A stretch of 64,000 nucleotides of DNA from Tenggerimyces flavus (GTDB lineage: Bacteria; Actinomycetota; Actinomycetes; Propionibacteriales; Actinopolymorphaceae), in the NCBI RefSeq assembly GCF_016907715.1, contig NZ_JAFBCM010000001.1, positions 3,162,001 through 3,226,000 on the forward strand, written 5' to 3'. Below the pieces are notes generated by a model, which was not told the DNA's origin, made no database searches, and was given only the letters and a program-made list of their open reading frames with translations. The position numbers and the translations under genes are program-made. Positions 42,912-51,943 of this stretch are shown piece by piece. The number at the start of each line of letters is the position of its first letter. Positions within the stretch are counted from its first letter, which is position 1.

Positions 42912-44157
42912 CGTCCTCACGCGCCCGCGGCCCCGGCGACGTTCCGGCTGGTCGGCGTACGTCGCGAAGGTCGACGAGGCGACTCCTGCCTCGCGGGACC
43001 GCGCGATCGACGGCTACCGCGCGCTCGCGACGCTCGGTGTGATCGTCGGGCACTGGCTGGTCGGGGCGCTGGTTCTCACGGCCGAGGGCCTGCAGATCTC
43101 GTCGCCGCTGCGGACTCTGGGGGCGCTGGCGCCCGCGAGCTGGTTCCTGCAGATGCTCGGTTTGTTCTTCCTGGTCGGGGGATTCTCGGCCGCACTGAGC
43201 TACACCCGGTCGAGTGGACGCGGGTCGACGTACTGGGACTGGTTGAAGGCCCGCTTCGTCCGGCTCGGCCGCCCGGTGATCGCGGGCGTCGCCTTGTCTG
43301 CTCTGGCGCTGACGGTGTTGGCGTTCACGGGCGTGCCGACCGGGTCGCTGCGGACGTGGCTCGTGCTGTTCGTCCAGCCCTTGTGGTTCATCGCGATCTA
43401 CGGGGTGGTGACGGCGCTGACTCCGTACGCCTTCGCGGCGTCGCGTCGGCTGGGGGTGTTCGCCGCGCTGCCGTTGATCGTCACGGTGGCCGTGGTGGAT
43501 GTGCTGCGGTACGGGCCGTTCGCGTCGTCGATGCCGTCGTGGATCGGGATGATCAACCTGTTGCCGGGGTGGCTGTTCGCGTTCCAGCTCGGTGTCTCGT
43601 GGGCGCAAGGACGGATTGACAGGCGGACGGCGTGGGTCCTGTTCGGCGGTGGCGTGGCGCTGTTCGCCTTGCTGGTCGGCGTTTTCGAGTACCCGATGAG
43701 CATGGTCGGCGTACCCGGCGAGGCTCGTACGAACGCGCACCCGCCGTCGCTGCTCGTCCTCGCGCTCGCCGCCGCGCAGTCCGGGGCCGCGATCTTGCTG
43801 CACCGGCGCGTGAAGGCGCTGCTCGAACGCCGGCGCGGGCTGTGGCCTGGGACGGCGTTGGTGAACCTGTCCGCGATGACGATCTTCTGCTGGCACCAGG
43901 TGCCGCTCGTGCTCGTCTCGCTGGCGGGCGGAGCGATCGGCGGCGCGGGTGTGGCGGGGCTGACCGCGACGCCGGACAGCCTCGGCTGGTTGGCGGCGCG
44001 GGTCGTGTGGCTGCCGGTGCTGGCGGTAGTGCTGGGGCTGATCGTGCTTGCCGTACGGCGGTTCGAGGGTCCCTGGACCGGGTTCGGGCGGACCGGCAAG
44101 CTGGCGGCCGTGGTGCTCACGGCCGGGTTCGTCGGGTACCTCGCGGTGCTCTACTGA
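42904..44157 (+). CDS. membrane acyltransferase (OafA/NolL type)
   Basis: 417 residues with about ten helices, acyltransferase_3 family. IDGYRALATLGVIVGHWLVG carries the conserved His of the first helix; FLQMLGLFFLVGGFSAALS and ARFVRLGRPVIAG fit motif 2 and the following Arg residues. Such proteins transfer acetyl or other acyl groups to sugars, lipids or antibiotics across the membrane. Coupled to the DUF1023 hydrolase gene (overlap of eight bases). Its stop overlaps that of fahA on the other strand by seven bases. Confidence 0.88.
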   Translation: MADVLTRPRPRRRSGWSAYVAKVDEATPASRDRAIDGYRALATLGVIVGHWLVGALVLTAEGLQISSPLRTLGALAPASWFLQMLGLFFLVGGFSAALSYTRSSGRGSTYWDWLKARFVRLGRPVIAGVALSALALTVLAFTGVPTGSLRTWLVLFVQPLWFIAIYGVVTALTPYAFAASRRLGVFAALPLIVTVAVVDVLRYGPFASSMPSWIGMINLLPGWLFAFQLGVSWAQGRIDRRTAWVLFGGGVALFALLVGVFEYPMSMVGVPGEARTNAHPPSLLVLALAAAQSGAAILLHRRVKALLERRRGLWPGTALVNLSAMTIFCWHQVPLVLVSLAGGAIGGAGVAGLTATPDSLGWLAARVVWLPVLAVVLGLIVLAVRRFEGPWTGFGRTGKLAAVVLTAGFVGYLAVLY

Positions 44158-45308
44158 GCGGGCTGGATCGTCCCGCTCACCTCGCCGAAGCCGATGCGGA
44201 CGCCGTTCGGGCCGGGTGCCGTGGCGGTGATCGTGACCTCGTCGCCGTCGTGCAGGAACGTGCGTTCGCTGCCGTCGGGGAGGGTGAGCGGGTCGGTGCC
44301 GCCGAGCGACAGCTCGTAGAAGGAGCCGCACTCCTCGCGGGTCGGGCCGGACACCGTTCCGGAGGCGAAGAGGTCGCCGGTGCGGAGGCTCGCTCCGTTG
44401 ACGGTGAGGTGGGCGAGCATCTGGGCCGGTGTCCAGTACAGGTCACGGAACCTCGGCCGTGAGACGGGTGTCCCGTTGAGTTTGAGCTCGAGGTCGATCT
44501 CGTAGCTGGCGTTGTTTTCGCCCTGGAGGTAGGGCAATGGCTCGGGGTCCTGAGTGTGCTTGGGAAGCTTGGCATCTTGGAGGGCGTCGAGCGGGACGAC
44601 CCAGCTGCTGATCGAGGTGGCGAACGACTTGGCGAGGAACGGTCCGAGCGGGCGCCCCTCCCAGGCCTGCAGGTCCCTTGCGGACCAGTCGTTGACGAGG
44701 ACTATGCCGAAGACGTGGTCCTCGAAGCTGTCGACGGTGGCGCGACTTCCTTGCTGGCTTGGCGTTCCGACGACGAAGCCGACCTCGACCTCGATGTCGA
44801 GCCGCTGGCTGGGGCCGTAGTCGTCGGCTTTGCGTTGGCCCTGCGGGCGGACGACCGGCGTGCCCGACGCCACGATCGTGCCGGCGCGGCCGTGGTAGCC
44901 GACGGGGAGGTGCTTCCAGTTGGGGAGGAGCGGGGGCTCGTTCGGGCGGAGGAACCTGCCGAGGTTGGAGGCGTGGTGCTCGGAGGCGTAGAAGTCGACG
45001 TAGTCCGCGACGTCGAACGGCTGGTGCATGGTGACTTCGTTCTGGGGGAAGAGGGTGAGCTGGTCGCGGTGCGCTTCGTCGGTGAGGAGCTCGGTGATGC
45101 GGGCTCGTACCTCTCGCCAGGCCGCTCTGCCCTGAGCGAGGAAAGGGTTGAGCGTCGGGGCTTCGAAGACGTCCGCGATGGGTGCGAGGTCGAGGACGTA
45201 CTCGCCGATCGCGACGCCGCCTCGGGGTTGGTCGCCGTGGTCGAAGATGCCGTACGGGAGATTGTCGATGCCGAACGGCGAGCCAGCGGCTCCTGGAACC
45301 CAGCTCAT
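44151..45308 (-). CDS. fahA: fumarylacetoacetase
   Basis: 385 residues. Hydrolyses fumarylacetoacetate to fumarate and acetoacetate, the last step of tyrosine breakdown. The N-terminal domain runs to about 105; the catalytic part shows DFYASEHHASNLG (Asp and His), DIEVEVGFVVG, VLVNDWSARDLQAWE, GPFLAKSFATSISSWVVPL and SGTVSGP, the metal and substrate ligands. The ATG overlaps the stop of the upstream gene on this strand (ATGA), so the two are coupled. HmgA lies 3.5 kb away on the other strand. Confidence 0.97.
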   Translation of the reverse strand: MSWVPGAAGSPFGIDNLPYGIFDHGDQPRGGVAIGEYVLDLAPIADVFEAPTLNPFLAQGRAAWREVRARITELLTDEAHRDQLTLFPQNEVTMHQPFDVADYVDFYASEHHASNLGRFLRPNEPPLLPNWKHLPVGYHGRAGTIVASGTPVVRPQGQRKADDYGPSQRLDIEVEVGFVVGTPSQQGSRATVDSFEDHVFGIVLVNDWSARDLQAWEGRPLGPFLAKSFATSISSWVVPLDALQDAKLPKHTQDPEPLPYLQGENNASYEIDLELKLNGTPVSRPRFRDLYWTPAQMLAHLTVNGASLRTGDLFASGTVSGPTREECGSFYELSLGGTDPLTLPDGSERTFLHDGDEVTITATAPGPNGVRIGFGEVSGTIQPAQ

Positions 45309-46123
45309 CGGAGGAGTCCTAGCGTTCTGAGGTCGTCGACGGGTTCGGCGATGCTGCACGAGCCGAACGAGGTGAACCAGCGGCGCGTGGATTTCGCTGC
45401 CGCGTCGTCGAGAGCTTCTGCTTGTTCGGCGAGGACCGTACCGTCGCGTTCGGCGAGGACCTCGGTGGGGTTGGTGCCGTCGAGGGCGTGGCGGGTGGCG
45501 AGGAGGACGTTGAGGAAGCCGTGCTGCTCTGTGCTGTCGGTGGTGTTGCGGGCGGCGTGGTGGAGGCCGGCGGTGAGCTTGAACGGGAGCTCGCGGTCGA
45601 GGCAGGCCTCGATGAAGTCGGCGAGCTCCTGCTCGGTGGGAGGGCTGTCGCCGCCGGTGCGAAGCTTGGCGCGGTCGCCGGTCTCGGCGAGGACGTCGAG
45701 CGCGTCCTGCCAGCCGTACAGCCTCGGGACCTCGATGTAGGCGTGTGCGTGCTCTTGCAGGGTGCCGTCTTGCCTCGCCTGGTCGTACGCCATCGTGACG
45801 CGGCGGGCGTTCCTCGCCAGCTCGGGCTCGTCCCTGAGCGCGGCCTCGACGGCTTTGACCTGGACGTTCGCCATGCGGCTCGCCCACGTGAGGGCCGGCC
45901 CGATCGCGCCGGCGCCGCCGCTGACGATCACGCCGATGGCCAGGTCGGTGGGCGGCTGGAGGTCGGGCAGCCGCTGGTCGGAGACGAGGAACGGGCCGAC
46001 CAGCTCCCCGTACGCCGCCCCTCGGTGCGCGGCGTGCCCGGGAACGGCCTCGCCGAGCGGCGCGTTCCCCGGCGGGAACATCGCCGCGTCGTCGATCAGG
46101 CGAGTGAACAGCGGGCTGACCAT
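45305..46123 (-). CDS. conserved-looking protein coupled to fumarylacetoacetase
   Basis: 272 residues, cytoplasmic, no signal or membrane segment. VSPLFTRLIDDAAMFPPGNA opens it. LAIGVIVSGGAGA, AYIEVPRLYG and LPFKLTAGLHHAAR suggest alternating strands and helices, as in a TIM-barrel-like fold, but this is weak evidence. The gene ends in a four-base overlap with fahA, which points to a role in the same pathway. No maleylacetoacetate isomerase is otherwise seen here. An ATG at 46123 is used; an upstream GTG-like start would extend the N-terminus by 12 residues of poor quality. Confidence 0.75.
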   Translation of the reverse strand: MVSPLFTRLIDDAAMFPPGNAPLGEAVPGHAAHRGAAYGELVGPFLVSDQRLPDLQPPTDLAIGVIVSGGAGAIGPALTWASRMANVQVKAVEAALRDEPELARNARRVTMAYDQARQDGTLQEHAHAYIEVPRLYGWQDALDVLAETGDRAKLRTGGDSPPTEQELADFIEACLDRELPFKLTAGLHHAARNTTDSTEQHGFLNVLLATRHALDGTNPTEVLAERDGTVLAEQAEALDDAAAKSTRRWFTSFGSCSIAEPVDDLRTLGLLR

Positions 46124-46198
46124 GCGCCCGAGCTTAGGGCGAAGTCGCCCTGTGGACATCGTGACCTTGCGTCGCTGGCTGAGGCATGATCAGTAGCG

Positions 46199-46939
46199 AT
46201 GTCCGAGCTCCGCGACCCAGCCAGCGACCGTCCCGACGACCGGCCGCCCGATGCGCGCGCGCCGATCGACGCGGGCCGGACCAAGGAGGTGGACGCGGTC
46301 GCCGACGCGAAGTCCTTCGACCCCGCGACGCCGACGTACGACCCGCGCGACCACCTCGAGCCGCGCGAGAGCCGTGCGGAACCTGCCGCCCAGCTCCCCG
46401 ATCGACCCACTCTCGTGGCCCTGGGTGCCAAGATCCGGGCGGAGTCGAAGGACCGTTTCGAGCCCTCGGACGCCGAGAAGCTCGCGGCCGAAGTCGACCG
46501 CCCCGCCCCAGCCGCCGAGCACCGCGACCCCGAACAGCTCCACCGCTTCGGCAACAAGAGCCGCGCTGGGCCGGTGAGGGACAGGGACCTGGGCATCGAC
46601 TCGTGGGACAAGCTCGTCGGACCCTATGCGCCGACGAGCCCAGCTGACATCGTGCCCGGCGCGTCGACGTTCATCGATCCCCGGCATCCCGACGTGGGGA
46701 TGAACGGTCCGTACCACCGGCTGCCGGTCGACTTTCAGCCTCCCGAGGGATCGGGTCTGGCGATCCACCGCGACGGGAAGGACGTCTCCCCGGACGCCCC
46801 GCACAAGTGGGGCCATCGCACGATCTACGCGACAGAGGCGATGACGGCGGCCGAGTTCTCCGAACGGGTCGCAGCCCTGCCGTGGGAATACGCCGACAGC
46901 ATTCCGAGGGGAAGAAGAGGCAATGACGGAAACCGCTGA
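46199..46939 (+). CDS. hypothetical protein with toxin-like C-terminus
   Basis: 246 residues. The first 120 are highly charged and rich in Asp, Arg, Pro and Ala (RPDDRPPDARAPIDAG), with no structure expected. The last 110 are more globular: WDKLVGPYAPTSPADIVPG, FIDPRHPDVGMNGPYHRLP, then HRDGKDVSPDAPHKWGHRTI and AAEFSERVAALPWEYADS. No family is recognised. The next gene starts 17 bases before this one ends. A disordered leader plus compact C-terminus next to a small acidic partner resembles toxin/immunity pairs, though no catalytic motif is certain. Confidence 0.6.
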   Translation: MSELRDPASDRPDDRPPDARAPIDAGRTKEVDAVADAKSFDPATPTYDPRDHLEPRESRAEPAAQLPDRPTLVALGAKIRAESKDRFEPSDAEKLAAEVDRPAPAAEHRDPEQLHRFGNKSRAGPVRDRDLGIDSWDKLVGPYAPTSPADIVPGASTFIDPRHPDVGMNGPYHRLPVDFQPPEGSGLAIHRDGKDVSPDAPHKWGHRTIYATEAMTAAEFSERVAALPWEYADSIPRGRRGNDGNR

Positions 46940-47408
46940 TCTGTATGAACCGCTCCTCGCGGACATCCGCGACCTGTACGAGCAGGTTCGGCGCCGGACG
47001 AACCTACGTGGTCATGAGGACGAAGCCGTGCGCACGTACCGCGCCGCGCTCTGGAAGCTGAAGCTCAAGGGTCAGACCCTGCGGTATCTGGGGACGACCT
47101 CGACAGAGTTTACTGTCGCCTTGGTCGACGACCTGGTCATCCTCGCAGGAAACGACGGTGACTTCGGCGCGGTCGCGGAGCTGCTCGGGCGACTCGCGTA
47201 CCACCATGCCAGGGAGATCGTTCCGCCGGCTGCGTTCAAGCGGCTGGAGTCCGAGGATCCCGAGCTCGACTCGCTCGACTGGTATCGGATGGCCGACCTG
47301 TTCGACTACCTCGGTCTCTACGACGCCCTGCGTGAGCTGATCGCGAAGGCGCGGGACCACATCGATGGGGATGTGCGGGGAGTCGTGGACGCCTACCCCG
47401 ACGTCTGA
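46923..47408 (+). CDS. small acidic all-helical protein, possible immunity partner
   Basis: 161 residues, predicted mostly helical: ADLYEPLLADIRDLYEQVRR, EAVRTYRAALWKLKLKGQ, VDDLVILAGNDGDFGAVAELL (split before LLGRLAY), DWYRMADLFDYLGLYDALRE. It has no recognisable domain. The ATG lies inside the preceding gene and a purine run (GAAGAAGAGG) precedes it, so the two are translated together. Immunity or binding-partner function is inferred from the arrangement only. Confidence 0.65.
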   Translation: MTETADLYEPLLADIRDLYEQVRRRTNLRGHEDEAVRTYRAALWKLKLKGQTLRYLGTTSTEFTVALVDDLVILAGNDGDFGAVAELLGRLAYHHAREIVPPAAFKRLESEDPELDSLDWYRMADLFDYLGLYDALRELIAKARDHIDGDVRGVVDAYPDV

Positions 47409-47435
47409 GCAAACCCTGTCTGCTTGGATGTCCCG

Positions 47436-48848
47436 GTGAGCACACCGGGTGGGGCGCGGCGCGTTTATAGCGTGGTTGTGTTCATCGTGCTCGCCAGCCT
47501 GGACAACGTGACTATTGGGCTCGTTCCACCTCTCTACAGCCCCATTTCGAACGACCTTGGGGTCCGGGAAGCCGCCATCGGCGGCGTCACCGCGGGCAGC
47601 ATCTTGGTGGCTGCGGTCGCGAGTGTGGGTTGGGCGTACTTCGGCGACCGGTTCAACCGCAAGCCCCTGCTGATGATCGGCACGATCCTCTGGGCCGCCG
47701 GTGCCGCGGCTACGGCGATCTCCGACAGCTATCCAGCGTTCTTCGCCGCCCAGGTGCTTGCCTCGATCGGGCTTGGCGCGGTGGCGAGCGTTGGGTTCTC
47801 GGTCGTCAGTGACCTCATCTCGCCCAAGCGCCGCGGGTTGGTGATGAGCTTCTGGGGCCTCAGCCAGGGCGTCGGTACGCTCGCCGGCACTCTCCTCGGC
47901 GGCGTGCTCGGGGCGGGGGACTGGGGGAGGCCGTTCGTCGTCCTCGCCGTCGTTGGCCTGGTGGCCACGGCCGCGTACGTCTTCACCGCCGACATCAAGC
48001 GCGGCGAGAGCGAGCCGGAGCTCCAGAAGATCTTCGAGGCCGGCGGGGAGTACGACCACCGCATCAGCACCCACGACCTCAAGGGCATCGCGCGACGACG
48101 TACCAACGTCTGGCTGATCCTCCAGGGCTTCACCGCGCAGCTCGTCTTCGGAAGTTTCGTCTGGCTGCCGAGACTGTTCCAAGCGAAGGCCGAAGCCCTC
48201 GGCTACACCACCGAGGTCGCGATCGTCATCGGCAGCATCTTCGCCACGCTCTTCCAACTGGGCGGCGTCTTCTCCATCCTCGGCGGCCTCGTCGGCGACC
48301 GGCTCCAACGACGTACGCCGCGTGGCAGGGCGATGGTCGCGAGCATCGGCATCCTCGCCGGCATCCCGTTCTACGTCATCTTGTTCTTCCTCCCGCTCGA
48401 CGTCGACGTCCCCTCCGACGGCGGCAGCGGCGCGATCGCGCTCGGCGTTCTCGCGAGCATCTTCACCAGCCCCGTCATCGGCATCAGCTTCGTCGTCGCG
48501 CTGCTCGCCCTCGCGATGACGTCCGCGAACGCGCCGAACTGGTACGCGCTCGTCGCCGACGTCAACCCGCCCGAGCACCGCGGCACAGTGTTCAGCCTCG
48601 GCAACCTGGTGAACGGCGTCGGCCGCGCCGCGGGCAACGGGCTCGTCGGCGTGATCTTCCGGGCGCTGCAGTCCTCGTTCCCCCCGCCGCTGAACTTCGC
48701 GCTCGGCCTCGCGGTCTTCCAGGCGTTCTTCATCCCCACCGGCGTGATGTACTGGCTGGCCTCCCGTACGTCCCCCAAGGACATCGAGACTGTGCAAACT
48801 GTCCTACGCGAGCGCGCGGTGGTCGACTCGGCGGAGGCGAAGTCCTAG
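47436..48848 (+). CDS. MFS transporter, spinster/metabolite type
   Basis: 470 residues, about 12 helices. Motif A is WAYFGDRFNRKPLL; an unusually long central loop (GESEPELQKIFEAGGEYDH) separates the halves. It starts at GTG 47436 (an upstream in-frame TTG is possible). Its stop is 11 bases before homogentisate dioxygenase, so the two may share a transcript and the carrier may move an aromatic acid such as homogentisate or a precursor. That substrate is inferred from position. Confidence 0.88.
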   Translation: MSTPGGARRVYSVVVFIVLASLDNVTIGLVPPLYSPISNDLGVREAAIGGVTAGSILVAAVASVGWAYFGDRFNRKPLLMIGTILWAAGAAATAISDSYPAFFAAQVLASIGLGAVASVGFSVVSDLISPKRRGLVMSFWGLSQGVGTLAGTLLGGVLGAGDWGRPFVVLAVVGLVATAAYVFTADIKRGESEPELQKIFEAGGEYDHRISTHDLKGIARRRTNVWLILQGFTAQLVFGSFVWLPRLFQAKAEALGYTTEVAIVIGSIFATLFQLGGVFSILGGLVGDRLQRRTPRGRAMVASIGILAGIPFYVILFFLPLDVDVPSDGGSGAIALGVLASIFTSPVIGISFVVALLALAMTSANAPNWYALVADVNPPEHRGTVFSLGNLVNGVGRAAGNGLVGVIFRALQSSFPPPLNFALGLAVFQAFFIPTGVMYWLASRTSPKDIETVQTVLRERAVVDSAEAKS

Positions 48849-48859
48849 CCTCAGGGGGC

Positions 48860-50065
48860 ATGACGTACTACCGCGCTGTCGGACAGATCCCGCCCAAGCG
48901 GCACACCCAGTTCCGCAAGCCCAGCGGCGAGCTCTACTACGAGGAGCTGATGGGCGAGGAGGGCTTCTCCTCCGACGCCTCGCTGCTCTACCACGTGGGC
49001 GTTCCGTCGGCGATCGTCGACAGCCAGGTGTGGACGTTGCCCGATCTCGCGACCACCGCGAACCACCCGCTCACGCCGCGACATCTCAAGCTGCACGGGC
49101 TTTTCGAGGGCCTGGACTGGAAGGCGAACGACGTCGTCACCGGCCGCCGCCTCCTCCTCGGCAACGGCGACGTCCGCATTTCCTACGTGTGGGCAGGCGA
49201 AGAGTCGCCGTACTACCGCAACTCGATCGGCGACGAGTGCGTGTACGTCGAGACCGGCTCGGCTCGCGTCGAGACCGTCTTCGGCGTTCTCGAGGCTCGT
49301 GCCGGCGACTACGTGCTGCTGCCGCGCGCGACCACCCACCGCTGGATCCCCACCGGCGACGAGGGCATCCGCGCGTACGCGATCGAGGCCAACAGCCACA
49401 TCGCGCCGCCGAAGCGCTACCTCTCCAGGTACGGGCAGTTCCTCGAGCACTCCCCTTACTGCGAACGCGATCTGCACGGCCCGACCGAACCGTTCGTCGC
49501 CGAAGGCACCGACGTCGAGGTGCTCGTGAAGCACCGCGGCAACGGGCCGAGCGGCATCGTCGGCACGCGGATGACGTACGCGACGCACCCGTTCGACGTC
49601 GTGGGCTGGGACGGCTGCCTGTACCCGTACACGTTCAACGTCGAGGACTTCGAGCCCATCACCGGCCGCGTGCATCAGCCGCCGCCGGTCCACCAGGTCT
49701 TCGAGGGCTACAACTTCGTCATCTGCAACTTCTGCCCGCGCAAGGTCGACTACCACCCGCTCGCGGTCCCTGTGCCGTACTACCACTCCAACGTCGACTC
49801 CGACGAGGTCATGTTCTACTGCGGCGGCGACTACGAGGCCCGCAAGGGCTCCGGCATCGGGCTCGGCTCGATCTCGCTGCACCCGGGCGGGTACGCGCAC
49901 GGACCGCAGCCGAGTGCGATCGAGGCGTCGCTGGGGGCGGAGAGCTTCGAGGAGCTGGCGGTCATGGTCGACACGTTCCGCCCGTTGGAGATGGGCGAGG
50001 CGGGCCAGGAGAGCGACGACGGCGAGTACGCGTGGACCTGGGCGGGTCGGCGCACAGGCGGTTAG
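48860..50065 (+). CDS. hmgA: homogentisate 1,2-dioxygenase
   Basis: 401 residues. Opens the homogentisate ring to maleylacetoacetate. YRAVGQIPPKRHTQFR begins the protein; the cupin domain shows RATTHRWIP, NFCPRKVDYHPLAVPVPYYH with the metal His residues (split around HPLA) and NVDSDEVMFYCGGDY. The end HPGGYAHGPQP is typical. Shorter than many homologues but full in motifs. TAGCCT (48846-48851) lies eight bases before the ATG. The stop shares two bases with the converging alcohol dehydrogenase-like gene. Confidence 0.95.
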   Translation: MTYYRAVGQIPPKRHTQFRKPSGELYYEELMGEEGFSSDASLLYHVGVPSAIVDSQVWTLPDLATTANHPLTPRHLKLHGLFEGLDWKANDVVTGRRLLLGNGDVRISYVWAGEESPYYRNSIGDECVYVETGSARVETVFGVLEARAGDYVLLPRATTHRWIPTGDEGIRAYAIEANSHIAPPKRYLSRYGQFLEHSPYCERDLHGPTEPFVAEGTDVEVLVKHRGNGPSGIVGTRMTYATHPFDVVGWDGCLYPYTFNVEDFEPITGRVHQPPPVHQVFEGYNFVICNFCPRKVDYHPLAVPVPYYHSNVDSDEVMFYCGGDYEARKGSGIGLGSISLHPGGYAHGPQPSAIEASLGAESFEELAVMVDTFRPLEMGEAGQESDDGEYAWTWAGRRTGG

Positions 50066-51039
50066 GGGATGACGACCACCTTCCCGGTGGCTTGGTTGTC
50101 CTCCATGTACTGGTGGGCCTCGACGATCTCGTCCAGGCCGAAGACGCGATCCACGTTCGGCCGATAGGCGCCGGCCTGGATCTCGTCGACGATCCGTTGC
50201 AGGACGGGCGCGCCCGCGCTGCCTTTGAGGTCGTCGCTGTGGAACGACGTGAGCTTCGTGCCGGACGGGATCATCGCGATCGGCTCGAACTCGTGGATCA
50301 GCCAGCCGCTGAGCGAGCCCGTCACGCAGACCGTTCCGCCACGACGGACCAGCTGCAGCGAGCTCAGCGCCGTGCGAGCTCCGATCAGATCCAGCACGAA
50401 GTCGGGGCCTTCGGGCCAGATCGCATGCACCCTCCCTTCCAGGGATTCGCCTTCGTCGACCAGGACATGGTCGACGCCTGCCGCGGTCAACGCGTCGACC
50501 TTGCTGTGCTGCCGGGTCGTGGCTGCCGTCTCGATGCCGTGGCCAGAGGCGATCGACGCGGCTGCCATGCCCACTGACGATGTTCCTCCGCGGATCAGCA
50601 GCCGGCCACTATCCCTGGGTATGAGTCCGAACGTATCCAGGGATCCTTGCGCGGTGAGGTATGTCTCGGGTAACGCGGCCAGAACCTCCCACGGCAACGT
50701 GGAAGTGACCGGCATCAGCAGCGCGTTCGGCACCAACGCGTACTCCGCATAGCCGCCGTCGAACGCCCGCCCCAGCTCACCCATCACCACCGCCACTGTC
50801 GTCCCCGCCGCCACCAGCGGAGAGGTCGACTCGGCCACGACCCCCACGCACTCGATCCCCAGCACCCGCGGGAAGACCACGCTCGGCGAATGCCCCTGCC
50901 GGGTCCGGAGCTCCGACCGGTTCAAGCCCGCGCCACAGACCCGGACCAGGCTCCAGCCAGGACGAACCGCGGGCACCGGCACCTCCCGGAGCTCCAGCAC
51001 CTCCGGCCCACCCGCTCCGACACAGACCGCCGCGCGCAT
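50062..51039 (-). CDS. zinc-independent alcohol dehydrogenase / quinone oxidoreductase-like protein
   Basis: 325 residues, MDR family. GPEVLELREVPVPAVRPGW and GLNRSELRTRQGHSP mark the N-terminal GroES-like part; the nucleotide-binding segment is LLIRGGTSSVGMAAASIA. Zinc ligands are absent. The ATG at 51039 was chosen for an AGGA six bases upstream; an ATG at 51051 is possible. It is divergent from the AraC gene with a 67-base gap, so the AraC protein probably controls it. Substrate unknown. Confidence 0.9.
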   Translation of the reverse strand: MRAAVCVGAGGPEVLELREVPVPAVRPGWSLVRVCGAGLNRSELRTRQGHSPSVVFPRVLGIECVGVVAESTSPLVAAGTTVAVVMGELGRAFDGGYAEYALVPNALLMPVTSTLPWEVLAALPETYLTAQGSLDTFGLIPRDSGRLLIRGGTSSVGMAAASIASGHGIETAATTRQHSKVDALTAAGVDHVLVDEGESLEGRVHAIWPEGPDFVLDLIGARTALSSLQLVRRGGTVCVTGSLSGWLIHEFEPIAMIPSGTKLTSFHSDDLKGSAGAPVLQRIVDEIQAGAYRPNVDRVFGLDEIVEAHQYMEDNQATGKVVVIP

Positions 51040-51069
51040 CGTCGTCCTCATGCATGCCACTGTCGCCCA

Positions 51070-51098
51070 TTCAAGACGTGGCTGACCACCGGTAAAAT
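51070..51098 (+). promoter_or_regulatory. promoter of the AraC gene
   Basis: TTCAAG (51070-51075) and TAAAAT (51093-51098) are 17 bases apart. The start codon follows the -10 element by eight bases, so the transcript should be leaderless. This is the most A/T-rich -10 element in the window. Confidence 0.6.
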
Positions 51099-51106
51099 GC
51101 CAACCT

Positions 51107-51877
51107 ATGCCCGTTGCCCGCCAACCCTGGGCCGGAGTGAGCTCGCAGCTCTGGCCGTCCGGCGGCATGCACCTGTGGCCGTCAGGCGGTACGAGCGCGG
51201 CGCACTCCCACGACCGTGGCCACCTGGTCTACGCAGCCCGAGGTGTCCTGTCCGTCCACACCGAGCGCGGCACGTCGGTCGTCCCCGCCAACCGCATTGC
51301 CTGGATCCCCGCCGGGTTCGCGCACCACCACCGTGCGCACGGCGAGACCGACATGCGGATCGAGGTCGTCCCAACGTCACTCGCGCGGCGGATTCCAGAC
51401 CATCCAGTCGTCTTCAAGGCCTCCGACCTCGCCCGCGAGCTCCTGCTCAGCCTCACCAGCCCCCGCGAGTACGACCGCACAGCTCGCGACCGTGTCCGTC
51501 GCGTACTCATAGATGAGCTCCAAGAAGCGCACGAGCAGCCACTCCAGCTGCCCGAGCCAAGCGACGACCGGCTGCGAGCCCTCGCGCGGAAGCTGTACGA
51601 GGAACCCGCGGACAACACCCCTCTCGCCGAGCTGGGAAGGACGATCGGCGCCAGCGCCCGCACGCTCAGCCGGCTGTTGCACGACGAGCTCGGCATGACC
51701 TTCTACGAGTGGCGCACCCAGCTCCGCGTCTCGCACGCGCTCGTCCTGCTCGCCGAAGGCCACGACGCCACCCACGTCGCCCGCGCGTGCGGGTGGGCCA
51801 ACCCGAGCAGCTTCATCGCCGCGTTCACCCAGCTCGTCGGCACCACACCGGGGCGATACCGAGCCGGATCTCAGTAA
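51107..51877 (+). CDS. AraC-family transcriptional regulator
   Basis: 256 residues. An N-terminal cupin (SAAHSHDRGHLVYAARGVLSV, split after DRGH; IAWIPAGFAHHHRAHGETDM) senses a ligand. The C-terminal HTH domain has LAELGRTIGASARTLSRLLHDE and ATHVARACGWANPSSFIAAF followed by GTTPGRYR, all typical. It lies opposite the oxidoreductase gene and is probably its regulator. The promoter is described separately. Confidence 0.93.
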   Translation: MPVARQPWAGVSSQLWPSGGMHLWPSGGTSAAHSHDRGHLVYAARGVLSVHTERGTSVVPANRIAWIPAGFAHHHRAHGETDMRIEVVPTSLARRIPDHPVVFKASDLARELLLSLTSPREYDRTARDRVRRVLIDELQEAHEQPLQLPEPSDDRLRALARKLYEEPADNTPLAELGRTIGASARTLSRLLHDELGMTFYEWRTQLRVSHALVLLAEGHDATHVARACGWANPSSFIAAFTQLVGTTPGRYRAGSQ

Positions 51878-51943
51878 CAAACAGCGGAAATTACGTATTC
51901 GTACGGATGCCTCGCGATCCCACCGAATGCTGGAATACGTCGC

